Notes: generated from the letters alone by a model not told the origin. A stretch of DNA of 24,656 bases from Actinomycetes bacterium (GCA_023424135.1 JAFAEH010000156.1:1-24656); one strand, 5' to 3'; positions 1 to 6,970 are shown, counted from the stretch's first letter. A program made the numbers and translations.

Positions 1-43
1 GTGCGGGAACGGGCGGGGCGCCGCCGCGCGCCCGGACGCGTGA

Positions 44-59
44 CCTCCCCCGCGGGAGG
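44..59. terminator. Short GC hairpin, possible terminator
   Basis: CCTCCC at 44-49 pairs with GGGAGG at 54-59 around a 4-nt loop. There is no T-tract, as is common in actinobacteria. It would suit a plus-strand gene ending at the TGA at 41-43, but that gene cannot be confirmed. Confidence 0.25.
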
Positions 60-142
60 GAGCCGGATCACCCCGCAGCGGGTGGGCGACGCGCCACCGG
101 ATGCCGCCGGCGGGGCACCTGACGGGCCGTGCCTGCTCACGC

Positions 143-178
143 CGCCCCACCGATCGGGGGCGCCCCACTGATCGGGGG
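143..178. repeat. Tandem 18-bp direct repeat, two copies
   Basis: CGCCCCACCGATCGGGGG (143-160) is followed at once by a second copy (161-178) with a single C-to-T change. Each unit contains GATC flanked by C-rich and G-rich arms. The repeat sits just after the stop of the minus-strand DUF2867 gene, so it may form alternative hairpins in that transcript's 3' end. The function is unknown. Confidence 0.6.
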
Positions 179-183
179 TGTGC

Positions 184-681
184 TCACGACGGCGCGCGTG
201 TCGTGCGCCGCAGCGCCGAGCGCAGCATCGCCGCCGTGACCAGCGGGTGCGCGACCCGCACGGGCGCGAAGTAGACGCGGCCGCGCCAGCCGTGCAGCCG
301 CACGGCCGTCGTCACGCGCAGCAGCCCGGCCCGGGTGTCGACGCCGACCCCGACGCGGAAGTCGAGGTGCCGGTCGTCGGCGGCGAGCAGGGCTTCCTCG
401 CCGACGACCTCGCGGACGTCGAACGTGTCGCGCGGGGCGGGTCGCAGGCCGAGGAGCCGGACCGCGCCCTGGCGCAGCGTCAGGAGCGCGCGGACCCAGC
501 GAGGGCCGCGGCGCACGTCGAAGACGGCCCTCGCCCATGCGGCGGGGTCGGTGCCCGCGCCGGGCGGCAGCGGGACGACGAGCACGTCGCAGTAGTCGGG
601 GCGGGGTACGTCGCGCAGCGCGAGCGAGGCGAACGCGGGGTGCGTGCCGTCGACGGGCGGGGCGCTGGGGGATGCGTTCAC
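184..681 (-). CDS. DUF2867 family protein
   Basis: This 165-residue protein of unknown function resembles the DUF2867 family, which is often found alone or fused behind an NAD(P)-binding domain. Family-like traits are the early acidic/proline segment (DVPRPDYCDVLVVPLPP, about residues 24-40), a W-x-R-A-x-F block near 49-54, the GLRP segment around 78, and the HLDFRVGVGVD strand near 105-115. A WRGRVYFAPVR segment and a hydrophobic/basic tail follow. The start is GTG at 681, chosen because GGAGGT at 686-691 (minus strand) lies 4 nt upstream. No signal peptide or membrane helix is evident. It is divergent from the TetR gene with 50 bp between starts, and its Shine-Dalgarno overlaps one arm of an operator-like repeat, so TetR control is likely. 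The biochemical role is unknown. Confidence 0.7.
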   Translation of the reverse strand: MNASPSAPPVDGTHPAFASLALRDVPRPDYCDVLVVPLPPGAGTDPAAWARAVFDVRRGPRWVRALLTLRQGAVRLLGLRPAPRDTFDVREVVGEEALLAADDRHLDFRVGVGVDTRAGLLRVTTAVRLHGWRGRVYFAPVRVAHPLVTAAMLRSALRRTTRAPS

Positions 682-686
682 GACGA

Positions 687-731
687 CCTCCGTACGGTGG
701 CGTATGGAGGTCCGTACGGTACCGTACGGAC
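687..731. promoter_or_regulatory. Two operator-like inverted repeats between DUF2867 and tetR
   Basis: A perfect 22-bp palindrome occupies 710-731, centred between 720 and 721, with half-site GTCCGTACGGT. Next to it, 687-710 is an imperfect dyad with arms CCTCC-n-TACG and CGTA-n-GGAGG. Both contain the TACG/CGTA core typical of TetR-family operators. The 22-bp site includes TACCGT at 720-725, 6 nt before the tetR GTG, which is a probable -10 for a leaderless tetR mRNA. The left dyad covers the Shine-Dalgarno of the DUF2867 gene. A repressor bound here could block both genes; that is inference. Confidence 0.7.
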
Positions 732-1334
732 GTGCCGTCGTCAGCCCCCACGCCCGCCCCGCGCACCCCCCGCCGCCCGTCGGTGACCCGCGAGCAGTGG
801 GTCGACGCCGCCGTGTCCGCGTTCCGCGCGCAGGGCCTGGACGGTGTGCGCGTCGAACCCGTCGCCCGTGCGCTCGGCGTCACCAAGGGCTCCTTCTACT
901 GGCACTTCGCCGACCGACGCGCGCTCGTCGACGCCGTCGTCGCCCGCTGGGAGGACGAGCAGACCGACGCCGTCATCGCCCGCACCGCGACCGCCGGCGA
1001 CCCGCGCGAGCGCCTCGTCACCCTGTTCACCGAGGTGGCCGCGCGCGGCGGCGGCCGCGGCGGGGAGCGGCGCCTCTACCTCGAGGCCGCCGACGAGGGC
1101 GTGCTCGACGCCGTCCGCCGCGTGACCGCCCGACGCATCGACCACGTCGCCGGCCTCCTCGTCGAGCTGGGCCACCCCGCCGACGAGGCCCGGGCCCGCG
1201 CGGCCGTCGCGCTCGCGTCCGCCGTCGGCGCCGACCAGCTCACCGGCGCCCTGCCGCCCGACGCCGACCGCACCACCCTGGTCGCGACGGCCCTCACCAT
1301 GACCCTCGCCCCGCCTGACCGCACGCACCCCTGA
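732..1334 (+). CDS. TetR/AcrR family transcriptional regulator
   Basis: A 200-residue one-component repressor. The N-terminal TetR helix-turn-helix spans about residues 18-65: the segment after VTREQW, then VEPVARALGVTKGSFYWHF and a DRRALVDAVV helix. The remainder is an alpha-helical ligand-binding/dimerisation domain whose ligand cannot be told from sequence. The frame is open from 537, but the start is placed at GTG 732. The upstream part has shadow-like Arg/Ala composition and would run through the neighbouring gene and the operator. TACCGT lies exactly 6 nt before this GTG with no Shine-Dalgarno, which indicates leaderless translation. An ATG at 672 in frame is the alternative, but it would put the operator inside the coding region. 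Autoregulation and control of the divergent DUF2867 gene are inferred from the palindromes. Confidence 0.85.
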   Translation: MPSSAPTPAPRTPRRPSVTREQWVDAAVSAFRAQGLDGVRVEPVARALGVTKGSFYWHFADRRALVDAVVARWEDEQTDAVIARTATAGDPRERLVTLFTEVAARGGGRGGERRLYLEAADEGVLDAVRRVTARRIDHVAGLLVELGHPADEARARAAVALASAVGADQLTGALPPDADRTTLVATALTMTLAPPDRTHP

Positions 1335-1396
1335 CGCGAGGGAGCACCCCCCGTACCCACGGAGCCCTCCCCCGGTGCGCGACGCCCTCCCTCGCG
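1335..1396. terminator. Probable terminator after tetR (nested stem)
   Basis: A 10-bp stem, CGCGAGGGAG at 1335-1344 with CTCCCTCGCG at 1387-1396, begins directly after the tetR stop. A possible 5-bp inner stem (GCACC/GGTGC, 1344-1348 with 1374-1378) competes for one base. The loop is long, so confidence is moderate. Confidence 0.4.
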
Positions 1397-1411
1397 GGGG
1401 TGTGTCGCCGC

Positions 1412-1435
1412 CCGGCCCGCGACGAGCGGGTCCGG
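1412..1435. terminator. GC hairpin between convergent tetR and lactonase
   Basis: CCGGCCCGC (1412-1420) pairs with GCGGGTCCGG (1426-1435) with one bulged T and a GACGA loop. It lies between two convergent genes and about 45 bp past the lactonase stop, so it can serve either strand. Confidence 0.45.
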
Positions 1436-1480
1436 CGTGGGGCGCGTCGGCGGTGGGAGGGGCGGGTGCGGCGGGGCGGG

Positions 1481-2584
1481 TCAGGGGTGAGGGACGACAG
1501 GCACGACGCAGGCCGGGGAACGCAGGGCGGTGCGGCTCGTCGAGGTGCCGTCGGGCGCGAGGACCTCGAGGACGTGCGCGTCCTGCAGCGCGACGACCGT
1601 CCAGCCGTCGACGACCTCGAGGTGCCGGGGCGTGGGGCCGGCCAGCGGCTGCGTGCGCGGGTCGCCGAGCGAGCCGTCGGCGCGCACGTCGAACACGCTG
1701 ACGACGTCGGGGCCCTGCAGGCCGAGCGCCCGCACCCCCAGCAGCAACCGGTCGCCGTCCAGCAGCACGTGCGACGGGGAGCGCCGCACGCCGTCCACGG
1801 ACTGCGCCGGCTCGCCGGACGCCGCGGGCGGGACCGCGGGCAGGTGCTGCACGGGCGTGCCGGTCGCCGTCGGCGCGTCCCACGCGAGGACGTGCACGGA
1901 CGCGTCGAGCTCGCCCGCGACGTAGAGCATGCGGCCGTCGGCGGAGAACACGACGTGGCGCGGCCCGGTGCCGGGCGCCAGGGTCGCGGCGACGCCGTCG
2001 GGCGTGAGCGAGCCGTCCGCGGCGCGCGCGTAGCGGCGCAGCTCGTCGGTGCCGAGGTCGACGACGAGCACGTGGCGGGCGTCGGGCGTCACGGCGACGA
2101 AGTGCGCGTGCGGCCCCTCCTGCCGGTCGGGATCGGGTCCCGTGCCGGCGTGGTCGAGGACCTGCGCGGGGCGTCCGGACGCGACGACGTCGGGTGCGAA
2201 CGCCCCGTCGGGCGTCAGCGGGACGACGCCGAGCGTGCCGTCGCCGTAGCTCGCGACGTGCAGGACGTCGTCGACGACGAGCAGGTGGCAGGGCGACGCA
2301 CCCCCGGCGGCGACCGTCGCGCGCGCACGGGGCGTGCCGTCGTCGTCGACCTCGAAGGCCGTGACCGTGCCGTCGTCGCTCTCCCCCACGGCGTACAGCC
2401 AGCGCCCGCCGCGGTGCGTCGCGACGAACGTCGGCGCGGGGGTCTCGACGACCTGGCGCGGCTCGCCGAGCACACCCGTCGCCGGGTCGAGGTCGACGCG
2501 CCAGATCCCCTCCCCCAGCCCGGCCTCGGTGCCGATGCCGGCGTGCGGGAAGGTGCCGATCCACAGGGCTGTCGCGACGCTCAC
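1481..2584 (-). CDS. Lactonase family protein (6-phosphogluconolactonase-like beta-propeller)
   Basis: This 367-residue cytoplasmic protein has no signal peptide and belongs to the seven-bladed beta-propeller lactonase family (Pgl/YbhE type, PF10282). Propeller repeats are visible: FVATHRGGRWLYAVGE near 53-68, CHLLVVDDVLHVASYGDGT near 98-116, GPHAHFVAVTPDARHVLVVD near 157-176, GPRHVVFSADGRMLYVAGE near 206-224, and TPRHLEVVDG near 323-332. The family hydrolyses sugar lactones, classically 6-phosphogluconolactone in the oxidative pentose phosphate pathway. Its place beside a ROK regulator and xylAB makes a pentose lactone another candidate substrate, but nothing in the sequence decides. The start is GTG 2584: there is no Shine-Dalgarno, but TAGGGT sits 6 nt upstream (2591-2596), which suggests a leaderless mRNA. 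It lies on the same strand as the ROK gene, beyond a 20-bp-stem hairpin. Confidence 0.85.
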   Translation of the reverse strand: MSVATALWIGTFPHAGIGTEAGLGEGIWRVDLDPATGVLGEPRQVVETPAPTFVATHRGGRWLYAVGESDDGTVTAFEVDDDGTPRARATVAAGGASPCHLLVVDDVLHVASYGDGTLGVVPLTPDGAFAPDVVASGRPAQVLDHAGTGPDPDRQEGPHAHFVAVTPDARHVLVVDLGTDELRRYARAADGSLTPDGVAATLAPGTGPRHVVFSADGRMLYVAGELDASVHVLAWDAPTATGTPVQHLPAVPPAASGEPAQSVDGVRRSPSHVLLDGDRLLLGVRALGLQGPDVVSVFDVRADGSLGDPRTQPLAGPTPRHLEVVDGWTVVALQDAHVLEVLAPDGTSTSRTALRSPACVVPVVPHP

Positions 2585-2596
2585 GCACCGACCCTA
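2585..2596 (-). promoter_or_regulatory. Leaderless -10 hexamer for the lactonase gene
   Basis: Read on the minus strand, TAGGGT (2596-2591) is followed by CGGTGC and then the GTG start. Initiation about 7 nt after a -10 would begin at or next to the GTG. An ATGACG at about the -35 position lies inside the adjacent inverted repeat. Confidence 0.5.
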
Positions 2597-2606
2597 CGTC
2601 GCCGGT

Positions 2607-2662
2607 CGACCCCGTCATCCGTCACGCCGTGGCGGCCGGACCCGTGACGGATGACGGGGTCG
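2607..2662. terminator. Long perfect inverted repeat (20-bp arms, 16-nt loop)
   Basis: The arm CGACCCCGTCATCCGTCACG (2607-2626) pairs without mismatch with 2643-2662. It lies 27 bp past the ROK stop and 22 bp before the lactonase start, both on the minus strand, so it is well placed to terminate the ROK transcript. There is no T-tract. The proximal arm also overlaps the expected -35 of the lactonase promoter, so an operator role is possible. Confidence 0.6.
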
Positions 2663-2689
2663 CGGGCGGGGCACGGACGGGTGCGGGCG

Positions 2690-4027
2690 TCAGGACGGGG
2701 AGGTCCAGGGGGACGGGTCGGCGACGACCGTGCGCAGCACGGCCAGGGCCCCGCCGGTCATCGCGGGGTAGTCGCCCGCTGCCGAACGGCTCACGGCAGG
2801 TGCGGACCAGTCGGCGAAGATCACGCGCTCGGCGAGCGCGTCCGCGACCTCGTCGTGCACGTCGTCGAAGACGAGACCGAACGTGCCGCCGAGCACGACC
2901 TCGCTGACGTCGACGACGTTCGCGACGGTCGCCACCGCCAGGCCCAGCCAGCGGGCCGCCTCACGGACGGCGGTGCGCGCCCGTGCGTCACCGCGCGCGA
3001 GGGCCGCGACGACGTCCGCGAACGGCGCCCCCGGTGCCAGGCCCGCTGCTCGCGCGATCGCGTCCTGGCCCGCGTGCTGCTCGAGCGACACGGGCCGGGT
3101 CCCCGCCGGCCCCCCGTCGACGACGACGTGCCCGATCTCCCCGCTCCACCCGTGCCGGCCGAGGAAGATCTCCCCGTCGAGCACGAGCGCCCCACCGACG
3201 CCGACCTCACCCGAGACGTAGAGGAACGACGGCGGCACGGGGCCGCGGCGGGCGTGCGCCTCGGCGCGGGCGGCGAGGTTCGCCTCGTTGGCGACACGGG
3301 GCGGCAGCGCGGCCAGGACGGGGTGGGCGGCGAGCCGGGCGACGACGTCGACGTCCCGCCAGCCGAGGTTCGGCGCGTACCGCAGCGGACCGGTGATCCG
3401 GTCGACGAGACCGGGCAGTGCGAGCGCGGTGCCGGCGACGCGCACACCGTCGGCGGCGAGCCGGGCGAGCGCGGGTGCGGCGAGCGCGGCGAGCCGGTCG
3501 AGGACGACGTCGGGGTCGCTGCCGCGCAGGTCCGCGCGTTCGACGGCCTCGACGAGGACGTCGCCCGCGAGGTCGACCACGCGCAGCCCGAGGTAGTCGA
3601 CGTTGACCTCCATGCCGACGCCCGCGACGTGGCCGCGCGCGGGGGCGAGCGGCACCGCGGGGCGCCCCGCACGGGGGACGACGACGGGGTCGAGCTCGCG
3701 GACCAGCCCGGCCTCGATGAGCACGTCGACCAGGCCCGTCACGGCACCGCGGGACAGCCCGGTGGCGGCGGCGATCTGGGCGCGTGAGGGTGGTGCGGTG
3801 GCGTCGACGACCTGGGCCAGCGCGACCGAGAGGTTGTGGGTGCGCATCTGCGCCTGGCGGGCGGCGCGCGACGGGTCGGGGACGCGCTCGGCGGCGCGAC
3901 CCTCGCGGGTGCGCGGTGCGGACGCGGTGCCCGGCGACGTCGACGAGAGGTCGGACGACGCGTCCGACGAGGTCGGCGGCACGACGGCGTCGCGCGCCGT
4001 CCCCTCGTCGTCGTCCACCCTCGGCAT
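2690..4027 (-). CDS. ROK family transcriptional regulator (XylR/NagC-like)
   Basis: A 445-residue sugar-responsive regulator. Residues 1-60 are a low-complexity Ser/Arg/Asp-rich extension. Residues 61-112 carry a winged helix-turn-helix (RTHNLSVALAQ, then SRAQIAAATGLSRGAVTGLV). From about 130 on there is a ROK sugar-kinase-like domain with GEVGVGGALVLDGEI near 273-287 and the signature GWSGEIGH at 293-300. The zinc-binding cysteine cluster normally following this is absent: the segment reads VVVDGGPAGTRPVSLEQHAG, and I see no cysteine in the protein. The start is ATG 4027, with TAGGGT 6 nt upstream (leaderless). ATG at 3847 (Met61) is an alternative that would remove the disordered tail. Its divergence from xylA with fully overlapping promoters makes xylose-responsive repression of xylA the likely job, by analogy with XylR. 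Confidence 0.85.
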   Translation of the reverse strand: MPRVDDDEGTARDAVVPPTSSDASSDLSSTSPGTASAPRTREGRAAERVPDPSRAARQAQMRTHNLSVALAQVVDATAPPSRAQIAAATGLSRGAVTGLVDVLIEAGLVRELDPVVVPRAGRPAVPLAPARGHVAGVGMEVNVDYLGLRVVDLAGDVLVEAVERADLRGSDPDVVLDRLAALAAPALARLAADGVRVAGTALALPGLVDRITGPLRYAPNLGWRDVDVVARLAAHPVLAALPPRVANEANLAARAEAHARRGPVPPSFLYVSGEVGVGGALVLDGEIFLGRHGWSGEIGHVVVDGGPAGTRPVSLEQHAGQDAIARAAGLAPGAPFADVVAALARGDARARTAVREAARWLGLAVATVANVVDVSEVVLGGTFGLVFDDVHDEVADALAERVIFADWSAPAVSRSAAGDYPAMTGGALAVLRTVVADPSPWTSPS

Positions 4028-4126
4028 GGCTTGACCCTACCGAGGACGCGAGATAAATTCATCCCGAGAACAAAACCCGGGTGCCCGATCGACGTGCGCC
4101 CGGTCCGCACTCGACGTGGAGGCGTC
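4028..4126. promoter_or_regulatory. Divergent ROK/xylA control region with overlapping promoters
   Basis: On the plus strand TTGACC (4031-4036), a 17-bp spacer and TAAATT (4054-4059) form a good xylA promoter. On the minus strand TAGGGT (4039-4034) lies 6 nt before the ROK ATG, and its expected -35 falls on the xylA -10. The AT-rich block 4050-4075 (GAGATAAATTCATCCCGAG and ACAAAA), conspicuous in such GC-rich DNA, is the best candidate regulator site; it is an imperfect dyad of the form GAG-ATAAATTCAT-CCCGAG. The xylA Shine-Dalgarno GGAGG is at 4118-4122. Confidence 0.6.
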
Positions 4127-5317
4127 ATGGTTCGCAAGCCCACCCCCGACGACAAGTTCTCCTTCGGCCTCTGGACCGTCGGATGGAACGCGCAGGACCC
4201 GTTCGGTGCCGCCACGCGCCCGTGGCTCGACCCGGTCGAGTCGGTGCACAAGCTGGCCGAGCTCGGCGCCTCCCACGTGACGTTCCACGACGACGACGTC
4301 GTCCCGTTCGGCTCGTCCGACGCCGAGCGCGAGAAGATCCTCGACCGCTTCCGCGGCGCGCTGACCGAGACCGGCATCACCGTCGAGATGGTCACGACCA
4401 ACACGTTCACGCACCCCGTGTTCAAGGACGGCGCGTTCACGTCGAACGACCGCCGCGTGCGTCGCTACGCGCTGCGCAAGATCCTGCGCAACGTCGACCT
4501 CGCCGCATCGCTCGACGCCGACACGTTCGTCATGTGGGGCGGCCGCGAGGGCGCCGAGTACGACTCCGCCAAGGACCTGTACGCCGCCCACCAGGCCTAC
4601 GCCGACGGCATCGACACCGTCGCCGCCTACATCAAGGAGAAGGGCTACGGCCTGCGCATCGCGCTCGAGCCCAAGCCCAACGAGCCCCGCGGCGACATCC
4701 TGCTCCCGACGATCGGCCACGCGCTCGGCCTCATCGCCAAGCTCGAGAACGGCGACATCGTCGGCCTCAACCCGGAGACGGGCCACGAGCAGATGGCCGG
4801 CCTGAACTACACGACGGGCCTCGCGCAGGCGCTGTGGGCCGAGAAGCTGTTCCACATCGACCTCAACGGCCAGCGCGGCATCAAGTACGACCAGGACCTC
4901 GTGTTCGGCCACGGCGACCTGTTCTCCGCGTTCGCGACGGTCGACCTCATCGAGAACGGCTTCCCCGGCGGCGGTCCTCGGTACACCGGCCCGGTGCACT
5001 TCGACTACAAGCCCTCGCGCACCGAGGACTTCGACGGCGTGTGGGCCTCGGCCGCCGCCAACATGTCGACGTACATCCTGCTCAAGGAGCGCGCGATCGC
5101 GTTCCGCCAGGACCCCGAGGTCCAGGAGGCCCTCGAGGCCGCCGGCGTCCTCGAGCTGTCGAAGCCCACGCTGGACGAGGGTGAGACGCTGGCGGACTTC
5201 CTCGCGGACCGCTCCGCGTTCGAGGACTTCGACGTCGAGGGCGTCGCGAAGCACGGCTTCGGCTTCGTGCGCCTCAACCAGCTCGCGCTCGAGCACGCGC
5301 TCGGCGCGCGCGGCTGA
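4127..5317 (+). CDS. xylA: Xylose isomerase
   Basis: A 396-residue cytoplasmic enzyme converting D-xylose to D-xylulose (the family also isomerises glucose), of the actinobacterial class I length. Catalytic and metal residues known from Streptomyces enzymes are all present: His54 and Asp57 in FHDDD, Trp137, Glu181 and Lys183 in LEPKPNEPRGD, Glu217 and His220 in NPETGHEQM, Asp245 in HIDLN, Asp255 and Asp257 in YDQD, and the final metal Asp at 293 in HFDYKP. The frame is open upstream, but ATG 4127 is chosen because GGAGG precedes it by 4 nt and the family homology begins there (KPTPDDKFSFGLWTVGW). The gene has its own promoter divergent from the ROK regulator and is followed by two strong hairpins before xylB. 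Confidence 0.97.
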   Translation: MVRKPTPDDKFSFGLWTVGWNAQDPFGAATRPWLDPVESVHKLAELGASHVTFHDDDVVPFGSSDAEREKILDRFRGALTETGITVEMVTTNTFTHPVFKDGAFTSNDRRVRRYALRKILRNVDLAASLDADTFVMWGGREGAEYDSAKDLYAAHQAYADGIDTVAAYIKEKGYGLRIALEPKPNEPRGDILLPTIGHALGLIAKLENGDIVGLNPETGHEQMAGLNYTTGLAQALWAEKLFHIDLNGQRGIKYDQDLVFGHGDLFSAFATVDLIENGFPGGGPRYTGPVHFDYKPSRTEDFDGVWASAAANMSTYILLKERAIAFRQDPEVQEALEAAGVLELSKPTLDEGETLADFLADRSAFEDFDVEGVAKHGFGFVRLNQLALEHALGARG

Positions 5318-5330
5318 CGCACCGCCTCGC

Positions 5331-5368
5331 GTGACGCGTCGACCCCGGACCCGGGGTCGACGCGTCAC
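5331..5368 (+). terminator. Strong hairpin after xylA (17-bp stem, GACC loop)
   Basis: GTGACGCGTCGACCCCG (5331-5347) pairs perfectly with 5352-5368 around a four-base loop, 13 nt after the xylA stop. There is no U-tract. It would terminate or attenuate transcription between xylA and xylB. Confidence 0.75.
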
Positions 5369-5378
5369 CGCACCAGGC

Positions 5379-5415
5379 CGGACGCCCGGGGAGCCCGCCG
5401 CTCCCCGGGCGTCCG
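5379..5415 (+). terminator. Second hairpin in the xylA-xylB gap (15-bp stem)
   Basis: CGGACGCCCGGGGAG (5379-5393) pairs perfectly with 5401-5415 around CCCGCCG. It follows the first hairpin by only 10 bp, giving two back-to-back stems. No clear -35/-10 was seen between it and xylB. Confidence 0.65.
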
Positions 5416-5517
5416 CCGTCCCGTCCCCGGCACCCGCTCGGCACGGGACCAGATCGGACCTCCGCCCGGCCCGCCCGGGCACCGACGTGACACCGACGTG
5501 ACAAGGGAGCACAGGCG

Positions 5518-6957
5518 ATGACGCTCGTGGCAGGTGTGGACTCGTCCACGCAGTCGTGCAAGGTCGTGGTGCGGGACGCGCAGACGGGCGCGCTCGTGCG
5601 GCAGGGGCGCGCCAGGCACCCCGACGGCACCGAGGTCCACCCCCACCACTGGTGGGACGCGCTGCAGGCGGCGATCGCCGACGCGGGCGGTCTCGACGAC
5701 GTCGAGGCGATCAGCGTGGGCGGGCAGCAGCACGGCATGGTCGTGCTCGACGCGGACGGCGAGGTGATCCGCGAGGCGCTGCTCTGGAACGACACGCGCT
5801 CCGCGCAGGCGGCCCTCGACCTCATCGCCGAGCTCGGTGACGGCGACGCCGCCGCCGGTGCGCAGGCGTGGGCGTCGGCGGTCGGCTCCGTGCCCGTCGC
5901 GTCGCTCACCGTCACCAAGCTGCGCTGGCTGCGCGACGCCGAACCCGAGAACGCGGCGCGCGTCGCGGCCGTGGCCCTCCCCCACGACTGGCTGACGTGG
6001 AAGCTCGCCGGCGGCATGGCCGAGGTCGGGTTCGACGGCCTCGTGACCGACCGCTCCGACGCGTCCGGCACCGGCTACTGGTCGCCGATCACCGAGGACT
6101 ACCGGACCGACCTGCTCGAGCGCGCGCTCGGCAGCGTCCCCCGCCTGCCGCGCGTGCTCGCGGCGAACGAGGCGGGCCCCGTCGCGCCGGCGTTCGCACG
6201 CAGGCCCGTGCTCGGCCCCGGCGCCGGGGACAACGCGGCGGCCGCCCTCGCGCTCGGCCTGCTGCCGGGCGACGTCGCCCTGTCGCTCGGCACGTCCGGT
6301 GTCGTGTCGGCCATCTCGTCCGCCCCGATCGCGGACGGCACCGGGCTCGTGACCGGCTTCGCCGACGCCACCGGGTCCTACCTGCCGCTCGCGGTCACCC
6401 TGAACGCCTCGCGCGTGCTCGACGCGGCCTGCCGCATGCTCGGCGTGGACCACCCGAGCCTGTCGCGACTGGCCCTGTCGGCCCCCGCGGGTGCGGACGG
6501 GCTGGTGCACATCCCGTACCTGGAGGGCGAGCGCACCCCCAACAAGCCGAGGTCGACCGGTGCGCTGCACGGCATGCGGCTGGCCAACACCACCCCCGCG
6601 CACGTCGCACGCGCCGCGGTGGAGGGCATGCTCTGCTCCCTGGCCGACGGCATCGACGCGATGCGCGCCGTCGGCGTGCCCGTCGAGCGCGTCTTCCTCA
6701 TCGGCGGCGGCGCGCAGTCCGAGGCCGTGCGCGTGGTGCTGCCCGGGATCCTCGGGCTCGACGTGCACGTCCCGACGCCCGGCGAGTACGTGGCCGACGG
6801 TGCCGCGCGGCAGGCCGCGTGGGTGCTCTCGGGCGAGGACGCGCCGCCCGCGTGGTCCGCGGCGAGCGACGCCGAGGTCATGACGGGCCCGGCCGAGCCC
6901 GTCGTCCGCGAGCAGTACGCCGCGGCCCGCGAGCTCACGGTGGACCGGCCCGCCTGA
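5518..6957 (+). CDS. xylB: Xylulokinase
   Basis: A 479-residue FGGY-family carbohydrate kinase that phosphorylates D-xylulose to D-xylulose 5-phosphate, the entry to the pentose phosphate pathway. The N-terminal ATPase-fold start VAGVDSSTQSCKVVV (4-18) carries the phosphate-binding loop. SVGGQQHGMVVLD (66-78) and LLWNDTRS (88-95) are xylulokinase signatures that contact substrate. GAGDNAAAALALG (235-247) holds the probable catalytic base Asp238. SLGTSGVV (256-263) and a later IGGGAQS contact ATP. The start ATG 5518 has AAGGGAG at 5503-5509, 8 nt upstream. It lies 200 bp after xylA on the same strand, but two hairpins intervene, so the genes may be expressed at different levels. Two related dyads follow the stop. 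Confidence 0.96.
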   Translation: MTLVAGVDSSTQSCKVVVRDAQTGALVRQGRARHPDGTEVHPHHWWDALQAAIADAGGLDDVEAISVGGQQHGMVVLDADGEVIREALLWNDTRSAQAALDLIAELGDGDAAAGAQAWASAVGSVPVASLTVTKLRWLRDAEPENAARVAAVALPHDWLTWKLAGGMAEVGFDGLVTDRSDASGTGYWSPITEDYRTDLLERALGSVPRLPRVLAANEAGPVAPAFARRPVLGPGAGDNAAAALALGLLPGDVALSLGTSGVVSAISSAPIADGTGLVTGFADATGSYLPLAVTLNASRVLDAACRMLGVDHPSLSRLALSAPAGADGLVHIPYLEGERTPNKPRSTGALHGMRLANTTPAHVARAAVEGMLCSLADGIDAMRAVGVPVERVFLIGGGAQSEAVRVVLPGILGLDVHVPTPGEYVADGAARQAAWVLSGEDAPPAWSAASDAEVMTGPAEPVVREQYAAARELTVDRPA

Positions 6958-6970
6958 TCCAGCCTCCCCA

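Larger units (their letters stand above)
1..183. other. Intergenic left edge; no supported gene
   Basis: This stretch lies downstream of the minus-strand DUF2867 gene and runs to the window edge. It holds a small GC hairpin at 44-59 and a tandem 18-bp duplication at 143-178, listed separately. One plus-strand frame stays open from the edge to a TGA at 41-43, just before the hairpin, so it could be the last 13 codons of a gene outside the window. That is too short to support. Confidence 0.4.

Noticed and set aside
1..43. Possible C-terminus of a plus-strand gene ending TGA at 41-43
   Set aside because: Only 13 codons are visible with no recognisable sequence; the nearby hairpin is weak support.
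741..2618. 625-codon minus-strand frame across tetR and the lactonase
   Set aside because: It is out of frame with both real genes and is Arg/Ala low-complexity throughout.
3836..4126. 97-codon N-terminal extension of xylA
   Set aside because: It overlaps the divergent ROK gene and the promoter; the Shine-Dalgarno and family homology both start at 4127.
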